Positions 1 through 9,700 of a stretch of 64,000 nt of DNA are shown piece after piece. Position numbers and translations under genes: made by a program. The notes beneath the pieces are model-generated. The model did not search any database, was not told the DNA's origin, and was given only the letters and a program-made list of their open reading frames with translations. The DNA is from CAISKJ01 sp046351555 (lineage in GTDB: Bacteria > Myxococcota_A > Polyangia > Polyangiales > Ga0077539): positions 124,001 to 188,000 of the forward strand of contig JAXLYI010000020.1 in assembly GCA_046351555.1 (NCBI GenBank), read 5' to 3'. The number at the start of each line of letters is the position of its first letter. Positions within the stretch are counted from its first letter, which is position 1.

Positions 1-742
1 CGTGAAGCCCCACAACCTCTTCATCGCCCGCGCGGGCGGGGTCGAGACGGTGAAGCTCCTCGACTTCGGCATCGCGCGGCGCGTCGCCGACCCGGCGCGC
101 TTCACCGTCGACGGCGCGATGCTCGGCACGCCCGCGTACATGTCCCCCGAGCAGTGCCGCGGCGACCGCGAGGCGGGCCCGGCGTCGGACCAGTTCAGCG
201 CGGCCGCGGTGCTCCACGAGGCCCTCACGGGGGCCGTCCCCCACGCCGCGCCGACCGCGGGCCTCCTCCTCGCCGCGCGCGTCACCGCCGCGCCCGCGCC
301 CGTCCGCTCGCTCCGCGGCGACCTCGCCCCCGCGCTCTGCGCCGCGCTCGACCGCGCGCTCGCGCCCGACCCCGCGCGCCGCTTCCCGTCGATCGCCGCG
401 TTCCGCGCCGCGATCCGTGCGGCGCTCGACGCCCCGCCGCCGCGCCGTTCGTGGCCCGCCGTCGCGGCCTCGCTCGCGGTGCTCGCGGCCCTCTCCCTCG
501 CGTACGCGCGGCGACGCCACGTCACTGCTCGCGCGCAGGCCGTATCCGTCGACGTGCCCGCGCCCGTCGTGTCGCGCGAGGCGCCCGCGGCACGGCCCGT
601 GCTCGACGCCTCCCCCGCCATGTCTCCGACCGTCGCGGCGTCATCGCCCGAGCGCCCGCCGCCGCCCGAACGGAGGGCGCCGCCTCGTCGCCGCGTGTCC
701 GACGCGCGGCTGCGCATGCCCATCATCCGTGACCTGCCGTGA
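1..742 (+). CDS. Ser/Thr protein kinase, C-terminal part (5' end outside window)
   Basis: The first readable codons give VKPHNLF, which matches the end of the Hanks-kinase catalytic loop (HRDxKPxN). They are followed by KLLDFGIA (DFG, metal binding) and GTPAYMSPEQ (activation loop and P+1). The N-lobe and catalytic Asp therefore lie upstream of the window and the gene is partial. After the kinase C-lobe there is one hydrophobic segment (about WPAVAASLAVLAALSLAYA, roughly residues 150-168 of the visible part), then a short Pro/Arg-rich tail. This suggests a membrane-anchored cytoplasmic kinase. Its stop codon overlaps the GTG start of the next gene in a GTGA, so the genes are probably translationally coupled. 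The substrate is unknown. Confidence 0.9.
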   Translation, partial: VKPHNLFIARAGGVETVKLLDFGIARRVADPARFTVDGAMLGTPAYMSPEQCRGDREAGPASDQFSAAAVLHEALTGAVPHAAPTAGLLLAARVTAAPAPVRSLRGDLAPALCAALDRALAPDPARRFPSIAAFRAAIRAALDAPPPRRSWPAVAASLAVLAALSLAYARRRHVTARAQAVSVDVPAPVVSREAPAARPVLDASPAMSPTVAASSPERPPPPERRAPPRRRVSDARLRMPIIRDLP

Positions 743-2136
743 GAGCGACCGCCGCCATCCCCGCGCTCGTGGTCGTCCTGACGACGGCGGTCGCCGCGGC
801 GCAATCGACCCCGGGCGACCCGCGGGAGGCGCGGCGGCGTTTTCATCGCGCGGTGGAGCTCACCGACGAGGGCGTCTACCCGGCGGCGATGGCGGAGTTT
901 CAGCGCGTGTTCGAGCTCACGCGCAACCCCGCGGTGCTCTTCAACGTGTCGGCCACCTACGAGGCGATGGGCGATTTCGCGCGGGCCCTCGACGCGCTCG
1001 AGCGCTTCGAACGCGAGGCCCCCGCGGCGCTGCGGGCGGCGCGTCGGGCCGACGTCGAGGCCGCGCGCGGGCGGCTGGCGGCGCGCACCGGCGTCCTCGT
1101 CGTGGCGCTCGACCTCCCCGGGCTCCGCGCCACGGTCGACGGCGAGGAGCGCGACCTCGACGCGCTGCGCGCGGGGCTGCGGGTCAACGCCGGGCCGCGG
1201 CGGGTCGCGCTGCGGGCGCCGGGCTTCCACCCGCGCGAGCAGGAGGTGCTGGTCGTCGGGGAGGCGCGCGCGGTGGTGGCCGAGCCGCTCGACGCGACCC
1301 TCTCGTCGGTGAGCGTCCGCTGCGCGGTGCCCGACGCGGAGGTTCGCGTGGACGGGGCGCCGGTCGCCACCACCCCGGTCGCCTCGCCGCTCGCGGTGGC
1401 CGAGGGGCGCCACCGCGTCGAGGTGCGGCGCGCGGGCTACCGGAGCTACCAGGTCGAAGTCGACGCACGCGGGGCCGGCGCCGTCGTCGACGCCGAGCTC
1501 CCCTGGGACTACCCCGTCGACGTGCGGGTCGGCGCGCGGGTGGTCGTCCGCGTGGGCGAGGGCGAGGCCGTCGCGACCCTCGACGACCGCCCGATCGCGC
1601 TCGACGGCGGCGTCACCGTCCCGCCGGGGCGCCACACGCTCGTGGTGGCCCGCGACCGATTCGAACGCGACGCCCGCGAGGTCGTCCTCCAGCCGCAGGA
1701 GACCCTCACGGTGACGGCGCGCCTCGGGCGCTCGGCGGCGTGGCGGGCCGCGCAGGCCGCGGAGGCGCGGCGAGCACACACGGCGGGCCTCGCGGTGATG
1801 CTCTCGGGCGCCGCGGTCGCGCTCGGGGGCGGCGCGCTCGCGCTGGGCTACCTCGACGCCCGCAACGACGCCGTCGCGGAGGCCAACGCCATCAACCGGG
1901 CGATCCCGCGCGGCGTCGATCAGCCCTGCCCGCGCGATTGCATCAACCAGCTCCCGCGGCTGACGGAGGCGGCGTCGCGGGTGCCGAGCCTCGAGCTGGG
2001 CGTCGGCGTCGGGGTCGCCTTCGCGGCCGTCGGGCTCGTCGCGGTGGGGGCGGGCGCCTGGGTCTACGCGCGGGGGGCGCGGCCCGCGCTCGCCTCCGTC
2101 TCACTCTCCGGGGCGGCCCTGCGATGGACGTTCTGA
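739..2136 (+). CDS. Secreted TPR/PEGA-domain protein
   Basis: The 465-residue product starts with a signal sequence (hydrophobic stretch to AAAQ, about residues 5-22). A TPR-like helical region follows (about 30-90, with PAVLFNVSATYEAMGDF), then at least one PEGA-type beta repeat (about 190-240, VRVDGAPV...G.H.VEVRRAGY) and a weaker second one. Two hydrophobic segments lie near the C-terminus (about 350-375 and 410-435). PEGA proteins of this layout usually sit beside Ser/Thr kinases in Myxococcota and are thought to act at the cell surface or periplasm. The role here is inferred only from the neighbourhood. The GTG start at 739 overlaps the kinase stop, and the 3' end overlaps the next gene by 13 nt, so this is a tight operon. 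Confidence 0.8.
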   Translation: MRATAAIPALVVVLTTAVAAAQSTPGDPREARRRFHRAVELTDEGVYPAAMAEFQRVFELTRNPAVLFNVSATYEAMGDFARALDALERFEREAPAALRAARRADVEAARGRLAARTGVLVVALDLPGLRATVDGEERDLDALRAGLRVNAGPRRVALRAPGFHPREQEVLVVGEARAVVAEPLDATLSSVSVRCAVPDAEVRVDGAPVATTPVASPLAVAEGRHRVEVRRAGYRSYQVEVDARGAGAVVDAELPWDYPVDVRVGARVVVRVGEGEAVATLDDRPIALDGGVTVPPGRHTLVVARDRFERDAREVVLQPQETLTVTARLGRSAAWRAAQAAEARRAHTAGLAVMLSGAAVALGGGALALGYLDARNDAVAEANAINRAIPRGVDQPCPRDCINQLPRLTEAASRVPSLELGVGVGVAFAAVGLVAVGAGAWVYARGARPALASVSLSGAALRWTF

Positions 2137-3782
2137 CCGCGCGCCGCGCGCTCGCGCTGGCGGCGCTCGTCGTGGCGTGCGAGCGCCTCGACCCGCTGCC
2201 GGGCTACGTGTGCACCGTCGACGAGGAGTGCGGCGCCGCCCGCGCCTGCGTGCTCGGCTGGTGCCGCGACGCGTGCAGCACGCGCGCCCCCTGCGCGCAG
2301 GGCTACTGCGCCCCCAGCGGGCGCGACCGACGTCGCGCGTGCCTGCCGCCCGACCACGACGCGCTCTGCGCGGTCGACGAGGACTGCGCGGGCGACGCGT
2401 TGCGCTGCGTCGGCGGGCGCTGCCGCGCGTCGTGCGGCCCGTCCGCGCCCTGCGGCGAGGGCGCCTGCGTCGTCGCCGACGTCCTGGCCTACTGCGCCGT
2501 GCCGGTGACCGTGCGCGCGTCGTTCGCGGGCGACGCGGGCGCGGACGTGCCGCCCGTCCCCGACGCGTCGCTCGACGTCGCTGCGATGGACCTCCCCGCG
2601 CCGCCCGACGTCGCGCCCGCCGACGGCCCGACGTCGAACCCGGTGGTGAAGGTGACCGTCGCGCCGGGCCTCGTGCTCGGCGTGCGGGGCGACGGGCGAT
2701 GGGTCGCGTGGGGCGGGCCGCTGCGGGGGACGTCGTTCCCGTGGGCGACCGCGGCGCGGACGGCGTCGTTGGTGCCCGCGCTCGACGGCGCCACGTCGGT
2801 GTGGACGTCTGCGACGGTGGCCACCCTCGGCGCGCTCGCGCCGTCGCGGTCGGGCGCGCCCGTGCCGACCTTGCAGGCGCTCGGCCTCAACCCCTCGGGG
2901 GTGACCGGGACGGGCTCGACCGGCGCGCTGGTCGAGGCGTTCACCGAGCTCCGCCGGGGCTCGCGCCTCGACGTCGTCACCGACGGCAACCTCCTCGCGT
3001 TCGGCGCGGCCAACGGCTGCATGAGCCTCGCCGGCGAGCGCGAGGTGCAGTGCTGGGGCGAGCAGTCCGCCGGCGTCACCGCCACGAGCGGTCCGGCCGT
3101 CGCGTACGCCCCCGGCGACAGCGCGAGCATCGTCCGCGACCTCGCCGCCGGGCCGCGCCTCCAGAATGTGCGCGGCCTCGCCGTCGGCGACCGCGTCGCG
3201 TGCGCGTTCGTGTCCGCCGACGTCGCGCCCCCCTTCCGCGGCGAGGTGCTCTGCTGGGGGAGCGACCTCAACCGCGCCGGCGTCCGCGACGGCGCGCTCG
3301 GCCGGGGGACGTCCGCGCCGCCCGCCTCGCCCGTGGCCCTGCCCGTCCCGCTGCCCGCGCGCGCGTTGAGCGTCCACGTGTCCGGGCGGACCGCCTGCGC
3401 GACGCTCGACGGCCGCAACGTCCACTGCTGGGGGGACAACCGCGACGGCATCCTCCGCGTCGCCGCGGCGAGCAGCGGCGACCCCGTCGACACGGGGGTC
3501 AGCTCGCAGGAGCTCGCGCTCGGCGACACCTTCGCGTGCGACCGGGACGGCGGGCGCGTCGTGCGCTGCTGGGGGCGCGGGGCGGGCTTCACGCAGGCCG
3601 TGGCGCCGGGCACCGCCGCGGGCGCGCGCGCCGAGGCGCTCGACCCGGGCGGCGGGGTGCTCACCGCGGACTCGATCGCCGCGGGGGCGGGGGTCGCGTG
3701 CGCCGTTCGCGTCGACCGCAGCGTGGTGTGCTGGGGCGAGCTCTTCGGCGCCGCGGCGCGCCCCGCGGTGATGCCGCAGTGA
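2124..3782 (+). CDS. Cys-rich lipoprotein with RCC1-type repeats
   Basis: The 552-residue product has a lipobox (LVVAC, Cys19). A Cys-rich N-terminal part (about 20-120, pairs such as CTVDEEC and CAVDEDC) is followed by an Asp/Pro/Ala linker. The C-terminal half carries five copies of a xxCWGxx signature (VQCWGEQ, VLCWGSD, VHCWGDN, VRCWGRG, VVCWGEL), typical of RCC1-like beta-propeller repeats in secreted myxobacterial proteins. ATG 2124 lies inside the end of the PEGA gene, and a lipobox at the expected distance supports this start over the much longer open frame upstream. It is probably an outer-membrane or surface lipoprotein with a binding propeller. The ligand is unknown. Confidence 0.8.
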   Translation: MDVLTARRALALAALVVACERLDPLPGYVCTVDEECGAARACVLGWCRDACSTRAPCAQGYCAPSGRDRRRACLPPDHDALCAVDEDCAGDALRCVGGRCRASCGPSAPCGEGACVVADVLAYCAVPVTVRASFAGDAGADVPPVPDASLDVAAMDLPAPPDVAPADGPTSNPVVKVTVAPGLVLGVRGDGRWVAWGGPLRGTSFPWATAARTASLVPALDGATSVWTSATVATLGALAPSRSGAPVPTLQALGLNPSGVTGTGSTGALVEAFTELRRGSRLDVVTDGNLLAFGAANGCMSLAGEREVQCWGEQSAGVTATSGPAVAYAPGDSASIVRDLAAGPRLQNVRGLAVGDRVACAFVSADVAPPFRGEVLCWGSDLNRAGVRDGALGRGTSAPPASPVALPVPLPARALSVHVSGRTACATLDGRNVHCWGDNRDGILRVAAASSGDPVDTGVSSQELALGDTFACDRDGGRVVRCWGRGAGFTQAVAPGTAAGARAEALDPGGGVLTADSIAAGAGVACAVRVDRSVVCWGELFGAAARPAVMPQ

Positions 3783-3791
3783 GGGCGCGGG

Positions 3792-5150
3792 CTACTTCCG
3801 CGGGCGCTCGACCCCGTACTCGTCGAGCCGGGTGATCAGCGTCCGGCGCGAGATGCCGAGCAGCTCGGCGGCCCTCGTCTGGTTGCCGCGGCAGCGCTCG
3901 AGGGCGTCGAGGATCCGCCGGCGCTCGATGTCGGCGATCTCGGCCTTGAGCGGGCCGTCGGGGTCCGAGCGCCGCGGTTCGCCCGGGGGGCGGCTCGCGC
4001 GGGCGTCGAGCGCGAGCGCGTCGGGGGTGATCACGCCGCCGTCGCAGAGGAGGGCCGCCCGCTCCATCACGTTGCGGAGCTCGCGGAGGTTGCCGGGCCA
4101 AGGGTGCGCGCGCAGCGCCGCGACGGCCTCGGCGGAGAGGGCGGGCGCCGCGGCGATGCCCGAGCGCGCGCAGGCCTCGCCGAGGAAGACGCGGGCGAGG
4201 GCCTCCACCTCCGCGCCGCGGTCGCGCAGCGGCGGGATCCTGAGCGAGATGCCGTTGAGCCGGAAGTAGAGGTCCTGGCGGAAGCGCCCTGCGTCGATCT
4301 CGGCCTCGAGGTCGCGGTGGGTGGCGGCGACGAAGCGGACGTCGAGCTCCCGCGGTTGGAGCGCGCCCACCCGCGTGACGCGACGCTCCTCGATCACCCG
4401 CAGCAGCTTCACCTGCACCGCCGCCGGCAGCTCGCCCACCTCGTCGAGGAACACCGTCCCCCCGTGCGCGCTCTCCAGGAGGCCGGGCTTGGCCTGGGCC
4501 GCGCCGGTGAAGGCGCCGCGCTCGTGCCCGAAGAGCTCGCTCTCCAGCAGCGACTCCGACAGCGCCGCGCAGTTGAGCCGGAGGAAGGGCCTCGCCGCGC
4601 GCCGCGAGCACCGGTGAACCATCTCGGCGAACACCTCCTTGCCGACGCCCGTCTCGCCGAGGAGCAGCACGCTGATCACGCCCGGCGCCACGCGCTCGAC
4701 CACCTTCGCGACCTGCCGCACCGCGCCGTCGTCGAGCACCACCCGGGCGCGCATCCCCGGCGCGGCGGGCGTCGGCGGGCGCGCGGGGGCGGCGGCGGAC
4801 TGGAGCACCAGCGTCGTGCCGCCGATGTCGATCGCGTCGCCGAGCGCGAGCGCGATCGTCTCCCCGGCGGCGAGCCTCGTGTCGCGGACGCGCGTCCCGT
4901 TGCGGCTGCCGGCGTCGGTGAGGGTGACGGCGTCGCCGACGGTCAGCGTGGCGTGGAGGCGCGAGGCCTGCGCGTCGTCGAGGGGGACGCCCGCGTCGGC
5001 CGCGCGCCCGAGGGTGACCGTGCCCCGCGCGGGCAGGGCGTGGCAGGCGACGCGGTGCGCGGACACCTCGACCAGTTGCAGGGGGCCGCCGGGGGGGGAG
5101 GAGGCGCGGGAGGAGGGGGCGGCGGTGGCGGTCCGGTCGTCGCGGATCAT
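3792..5150 (-). CDS. FHA-domain sigma-54-dependent transcriptional activator
   Basis: This is a 452-residue bacterial enhancer-binding protein. An N-terminal FHA domain (about 20-105, with LGRAADA, SRLHATL and GSRNGTRV) reads phospho-threonine. The AAA+ domain has Walker A GETGVGKE (about 163-171), the sigma-54 contact loop GAFTGA (about 210) and Walker B GGTVFLDE. The C-terminal Fis-type helix-turn-helix (NQTRAAELLGISRRTLITRL, about 415-440) binds DNA. The FHA input suggests control by a Ser/Thr kinase, and a kinase-PEGA operon converges on it from the left, though a direct link is only an inference. No clear -24/-12 promoter was recognised nearby, so its target genes are unknown. Confidence 0.93.
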   Translation of the reverse strand: MIRDDRTATAAPSSRASSPPGGPLQLVEVSAHRVACHALPARGTVTLGRAADAGVPLDDAQASRLHATLTVGDAVTLTDAGSRNGTRVRDTRLAAGETIALALGDAIDIGGTTLVLQSAAAPARPPTPAAPGMRARVVLDDGAVRQVAKVVERVAPGVISVLLLGETGVGKEVFAEMVHRCSRRAARPFLRLNCAALSESLLESELFGHERGAFTGAAQAKPGLLESAHGGTVFLDEVGELPAAVQVKLLRVIEERRVTRVGALQPRELDVRFVAATHRDLEAEIDAGRFRQDLYFRLNGISLRIPPLRDRGAEVEALARVFLGEACARSGIAAAPALSAEAVAALRAHPWPGNLRELRNVMERAALLCDGGVITPDALALDARASRPPGEPRRSDPDGPLKAEIADIERRRILDALERCRGNQTRAAELLGISRRTLITRLDEYGVERPRK

Positions 5151-5213
5151 CGACGCCGGAGTGTATCCCGCCGCCGCCCGCGGGCGGACGCGTTCGCGCC
5201 GGCGTCGGGTGGC

Positions 5214-6389
5214 TCAGGGCACGACGACGCGGGAGACGGAGAACTCCGAGCTGTCGAGGGGCGCGGCGAGCCGCGTGGCGGTGACGGTGACGTACTGCCC
5301 GGCGACGAGCCCGTAGACCGGGGACGTGTACGCCGCGACGCCGCCGGGGTGCGCGACGGCGAGCGAGCCGAGGTACTGCCGCCCGAGCGGCCCGGCGACG
5401 GGCGAGGTGAAGTACTCCAGGCGGTAGGCGCCCGCGAGCGTGTCGAGCGTCACGTCGATCCGGCCCGTCCCGCCCGAGGCGGCCGTGATCACGGGGAAGT
5501 TCTGCCCGCTGTTGGCGATCGGCGCCGCGTCGACGTCGCCCGGGTCGTTGGGGGTCGCGCCGGCGAGGCCGAGGTCGATGCCGATCGGGCCGAAGCCGAC
5601 GTTGGCGGAGATGACATTGCGCGTGATCTCGGTGCCCGGTTGCGAGGTCACCCGCACGCCGGCGCCGCCGTTGTTCACCACGCCGAGGGTGGCGCCGAGG
5701 CCGACGTAGTTGTTGGCGATCGAGTTGCCCTGGTCGCCGACGCCCGCCGGGGACACCAGCACGCCGGCGAGGGCGTTGCCCGCGATCACGTTGCGCTGCG
5801 CGTCGGTGGCCCCGCCGATGCGCGCGCCCGGGGCGTTCACCTGCACGCCGTTGCCGGCGTTGGCGAGCGGCGCGGTGCCCGCGACGGTGGTGCCGATGAA
5901 GTTGCACTCCAGCGCGACGTTGGCCGCCTGGAGGACGACGCCGTCGCCGTTGAAGCCCTGCACCACGAGGCCGCGCACGAGGCTGCCCGCGGCGAGGCCC
6001 GTGAAGGTGAGCCCCGCGCCCGCGCCCGCCCCCGCGCCGTTGAGCACGACCTCGAGGTTGGGGGCCCACGCCGCCGGGCACGCGGCGCCGGCCTGGGTGA
6101 GCCCGTCGATGGTCAGCGGCCGCGTGATGGGCGGCAGCGGCGCCACGAGGTTGATCACGTACACCGCGGGCGCGCCGAGGTTGAACACGATCGTGTCGGC
6201 CGCCGCGGTCCCGTTGGCGGCGGTGATGGCCGCGCGCAGCGACCCCGGGCCCGCGTCGCCGGCGTTGTTCACCACGATGACCGCCGCCTGCGCCGGCGCG
6301 GCCGCCAGCGAGAGCGAGAGGGCGACCGCGGCGCCGATCGCGGCGCGGCACGCAGGCTTCGAACGCTTCCCCACACACGTGTTCTTCAT
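5214..6389 (-). CDS. Secreted beta-helix (CSLREA-like) protein
   Basis: The 391-residue product has a signal peptide (cleavage near AQAAVI, about residue 35). The motif NNAGDAGPGSLRAAITAANG just after it is the hallmark of the N-terminal capping region of right-handed beta-helix proteins. The body has the spaced Asn/Gly/Ile pattern of parallel beta-helix turns (for example NVIAGNALAGVLV, NSIANNYVGLG, NVISANVGFG). No catalytic residues could be assigned, so it may bind or degrade polysaccharide or serve as a surface protein. ATG 6389 was chosen over an upstream in-frame ATG at 6437 because GGAGGAG sits 4-5 nt before it and the signal peptide then begins at the N-terminus. Confidence 0.8.
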   Translation of the reverse strand: MKNTCVGKRSKPACRAAIGAAVALSLSLAAAPAQAAVIVVNNAGDAGPGSLRAAITAANGTAAADTIVFNLGAPAVYVINLVAPLPPITRPLTIDGLTQAGAACPAAWAPNLEVVLNGAGAGAGAGLTFTGLAAGSLVRGLVVQGFNGDGVVLQAANVALECNFIGTTVAGTAPLANAGNGVQVNAPGARIGGATDAQRNVIAGNALAGVLVSPAGVGDQGNSIANNYVGLGATLGVVNNGGAGVRVTSQPGTEITRNVISANVGFGPIGIDLGLAGATPNDPGDVDAAPIANSGQNFPVITAASGGTGRIDVTLDTLAGAYRLEYFTSPVAGPLGRQYLGSLAVAHPGGVAAYTSPVYGLVAGQYVTVTATRLAAPLDSSEFSVSRVVVP

Positions 6390-6756
6390 GGACTCCTCCG
6401 GGCGCGCCCGCGCTGGGGGCGCGCCGTGGGGCCTCACTCACGCGCCGTGCCGCGCGCGCTCGCCCGCGACGTCGGCCTCCGCGCGCGGGGCGTTGCGCGG
6501 GCCTCGCGCGAGTCGCGCAGCCGCCGCGCAAGCGACCCCGGTGCGCGACGTCACCTCCGTTCCTTCGCCGAACCCGAACAGCCCCTCACGCGCCGCAAGG
6601 TTCGTCTTGAGCGCGTTCAAAGCCTTCGAAAATAGCGCTTTTCGCGTGTCGAGGGTGCGGCCTCCGGCCCGCCATCGGCATCGGAGGATCGCCGGTAGCA
6701 CAGGGCCCGGCGAACAAGATGTCCCCACGCGTTCGCGCGGGGAGAAGGGTGGCTTC
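6390..6756. other. Divergent intergenic region with AT-rich dyad
   Basis: This is a 367-bp gap between two divergently transcribed secreted-protein genes, so both promoters should lie here. The only distinctive sequence is an AT-richer imperfect dyad at 6627-6644 (CGAAAATAGCGCTTTTCG, arms CGAAAA/TTTTCG), which may be an operator. Each gene has its own Shine-Dalgarno sequence at the edges. No confident -35/-10 pair was seen. Confidence 0.4.
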
Positions 6757-9700
6757 ATGTCTGACGAACGTGATTTCTTGCGCGGGCGCTCGACGGCGCT
6801 CGCGCCCCTCGCGGCCCTCGCCCTCCTGGGCGCGGTCGCGTCGGGATGCGGCGATGACCCTGCCCCCGCGCCGACGGACGCCGGGGGCGTGCCCGACGTG
6901 GCGCGCGACGCCCAGCCCGACGCGGGCGACGACGCGGCGCCCGACGCGGGGGATGACGCGGGGGATGACGCGGCGCCCGATGCGTCGCCCGACGCGCGCG
7001 TGGATGCAACGCCCGACGCCCGCGCGGACGCGACGCCCGACGCGACGCCCGATGTCGCCCCTGACGTCGCCCCCGACGTCCCCCCCGACACGATGCCCGC
7101 GGGGATGATCCGCGTCCGCGTGGCGCACCTCTCGCCCGACGCGCCCGCGGTGGACGTGTGCGTCCGCCCGGCCGGCGCCCCGAGCTGGAGCGGCCTGCGG
7201 CCCACGCTCGCGGGCCTCGGCGTGACGGCGGGCCTCGCGTACCCGCAGGTGACCACCTACCTCACGCTCTCGCCGGGCGCGTACGAGGTCCGCATCGTCG
7301 CGCCGGGCAGCGCCAACTGCGACACCGCCCTCGCCGGCCTCCCCGACACCACGCTCCCCGCGCTGCCCGACGGCGCGCGCGCCACCGTCGGCGCGGTCGG
7401 TCTGCTCTCGGGCATGGGCGACACGGCCTTCCGTCTCCAGCCCTACGTCGACGAGGCGCCCGCCACGCCGTCGCAGATCAAGGTGCGCTTCGTCCACGCG
7501 TCGCCGGGCACGCCCGCGGTCGACGTGGGCATCCCGGGCATGGGGACGATGTTCACGTCGGTGTTCGGCAACGTGGCCTTCCCCAACGGGGCAACGCCGT
7601 ACTTCACGAGCACGACGGCGCTCGCGGGCGCGTCACTGGCGGCGCGCGTGGCGGGCATGGCCACCGCGGCAGGCCAGTACCCTGTGCAGGTCGACGGCGT
7701 GAACGTGCCCCTCGGCACCACCGTCTCCACCTTCGCCATCGGCCGCATCGGCAACACCACCACGCCCCTCCGCGTCCTCGTCTGCAACGACGGCGCGACC
7801 GCCATGGGCGCCCCCGCCCTCACCGCGTGCAACGTGCTCGGCGTCAACCCCGCGCCGACGCCGCCCGCGCAGATCAACGTGCGCGTCGCCCACCTCTCGC
7901 CCGGCGCCCCCGCGGTGGACGTCTGCGTCCGCCCCGCGAGCGCGACGAGCTGGGCCGGCGTCCGCCCGACCCTCGCCTCCCTCGGCGTCGCGGCGGGCCT
8001 CGCCTACGCGCAGGTGACCCGCTACCTCGCGCTCGACGCGGGCGCGTACACCGTCCGCATCGTCGCTCCCGGCAGCGCCAACTGCGACGCGGCCCTCGCG
8101 GGCCTCCCCGACACCAACCTCCCCGCGCTCCCGGGCGGCGCGCGCGCCACCGTCGGCGCGGTCGGCGTGGTCGGCGACACGGGCGCCACCGCCTTCCGCC
8201 TCCAGCCCTATGTCGACGAGACGCCCGCGGGCATGGGCGAGATCAAGGTGCGCTTCGTCCACGCGTCGCCGGGCACGCCCGCGGTCGACGTGGGCATCCC
8301 GGGCACGGGGACGATGTTCACGTCGGTGTTCGGCAACGTGGCCTTCCCCAACGGGGCGACGCCGTACTTCACGAGCACGACGGCGCTCGCGGGCGCTTCA
8401 CTGGCGGCGCGCGTGGCGGGGATGGCGACGGCGGCGGGCCAGTACCCCGTGCAGGTCGACGGCGTGAACGTGCCCCTCGGCACCACCGTCTCCACCTTCG
8501 CCATCGGCCGCATCGGCAACGCCACCACGCCCCTCCGCGTCCTCGTCTGCAACGACGGCGCGACCGCCATGGGCAGCCCCAACCTCGGCGCGTGCAGCGT
8601 GCTCGGCGTCAACCCCGCGCCGACGCCGCCCGCGCAGATCAACGTCCGCGTCGCCCACCTCTCGCCCGGCGCCCCCGCGGTGGACTTCTGCGTCCGCCCG
8701 TCGAGCGCGACGAGCTGGGCCGGCGTTCGCCCGACCCTCGGCTCCCTCGGCGGCGCGCCGTCGATCTCCTACCTCCAGATGACGCGCTACCTCGCGCTCG
8801 ACGCGGGCGCCTACACCGCGCGCCTCGTCGCGCCGGGCAGCGCCAACTGCGACGCCTCGCTCGCGGGCCTGCCCGACTACCCCCTCCCCGCGCTCGCGGG
8901 CGGCACGCGCGCCACCGTCGCCGCGGTGGGCGTGGTCGGCGACACGGGCGCCACCGCCTTCCGCCTCCAGCCCTACGTCGACGAGGCGCTCGCCACGTCG
9001 TCGCAGCTCAAGGTTCGCTTCGTCCACGCGTCGCCGGGCACGCCCGCGGTCGACGTCGGCATCCCGGGCGCGGGCACGGAGTTCACCACGGTGTTCGGCA
9101 ACGTGGCCTTCCCCGCCGCCGCGACGCCCTACTTCACGAGCCCCGCTCCGCTCAACGCGACCCTCGCGGTGCGCGTCGCGGGCGCGCCCACCGCGGCCGA
9201 CCTCTACCCGCTCACCCTGCCGGGCGTGTCGCTCCCGCTCGGGTCGACGTCGTCGGTCTTCGCGGTCGGCCGCCTCGGCAACGCCGCGACCCCGCTCGGC
9301 GCGCTCATCTGCAACGACACGACGCCGCTCTCCAACAACCTCTCGATCTGCGCGCTGCTCCCGAGCCGCGGGCCGCAGGTCAACGTGCGCGTCGCCCACC
9401 TCTCGCCCGACGCGCCCCCGGTGGACTTCTGCCTCCGCGCCGCCGGCGCCGCCGCCTTCACCGGGCCCGTGCTCGGCTCGCTCGGCGTGGCCGGCGGGCT
9501 CGCCTACGGCCAGGTGACCCGCTACCTCCCGCTCGACGCGGCGGCGTACACCGTCCGCCTCGTCGCGCCCGGCAGCGCCGACTGCGCCACCGCCCTCGGC
9601 GGCCTGCCCGACACCGCGCTCCCCGCGCTCACGGGCGGCGTCCGCGCCACCGTCGGCGCGCTCGGGCTGCTCTCGGGCAGCGGCGCCACGGCCTTCCGCC

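Noticed and set aside
417..2123. N-terminal extension of the RCC1 lipoprotein frame back to 417
   Set aside because: It is antiphase to the kinase and PEGA genes, very Arg/Gly/Pro-rich, and would bury the lipobox that starts at 2124.
5151..5213. Nested GC palindromes (CGACGCCGG/CCGGCGTCG and CCGCCCGCGGGCGG) before the FHA-sigma54 gene
   Set aside because: At this GC content such dyads are expected by chance and there is no supporting box.
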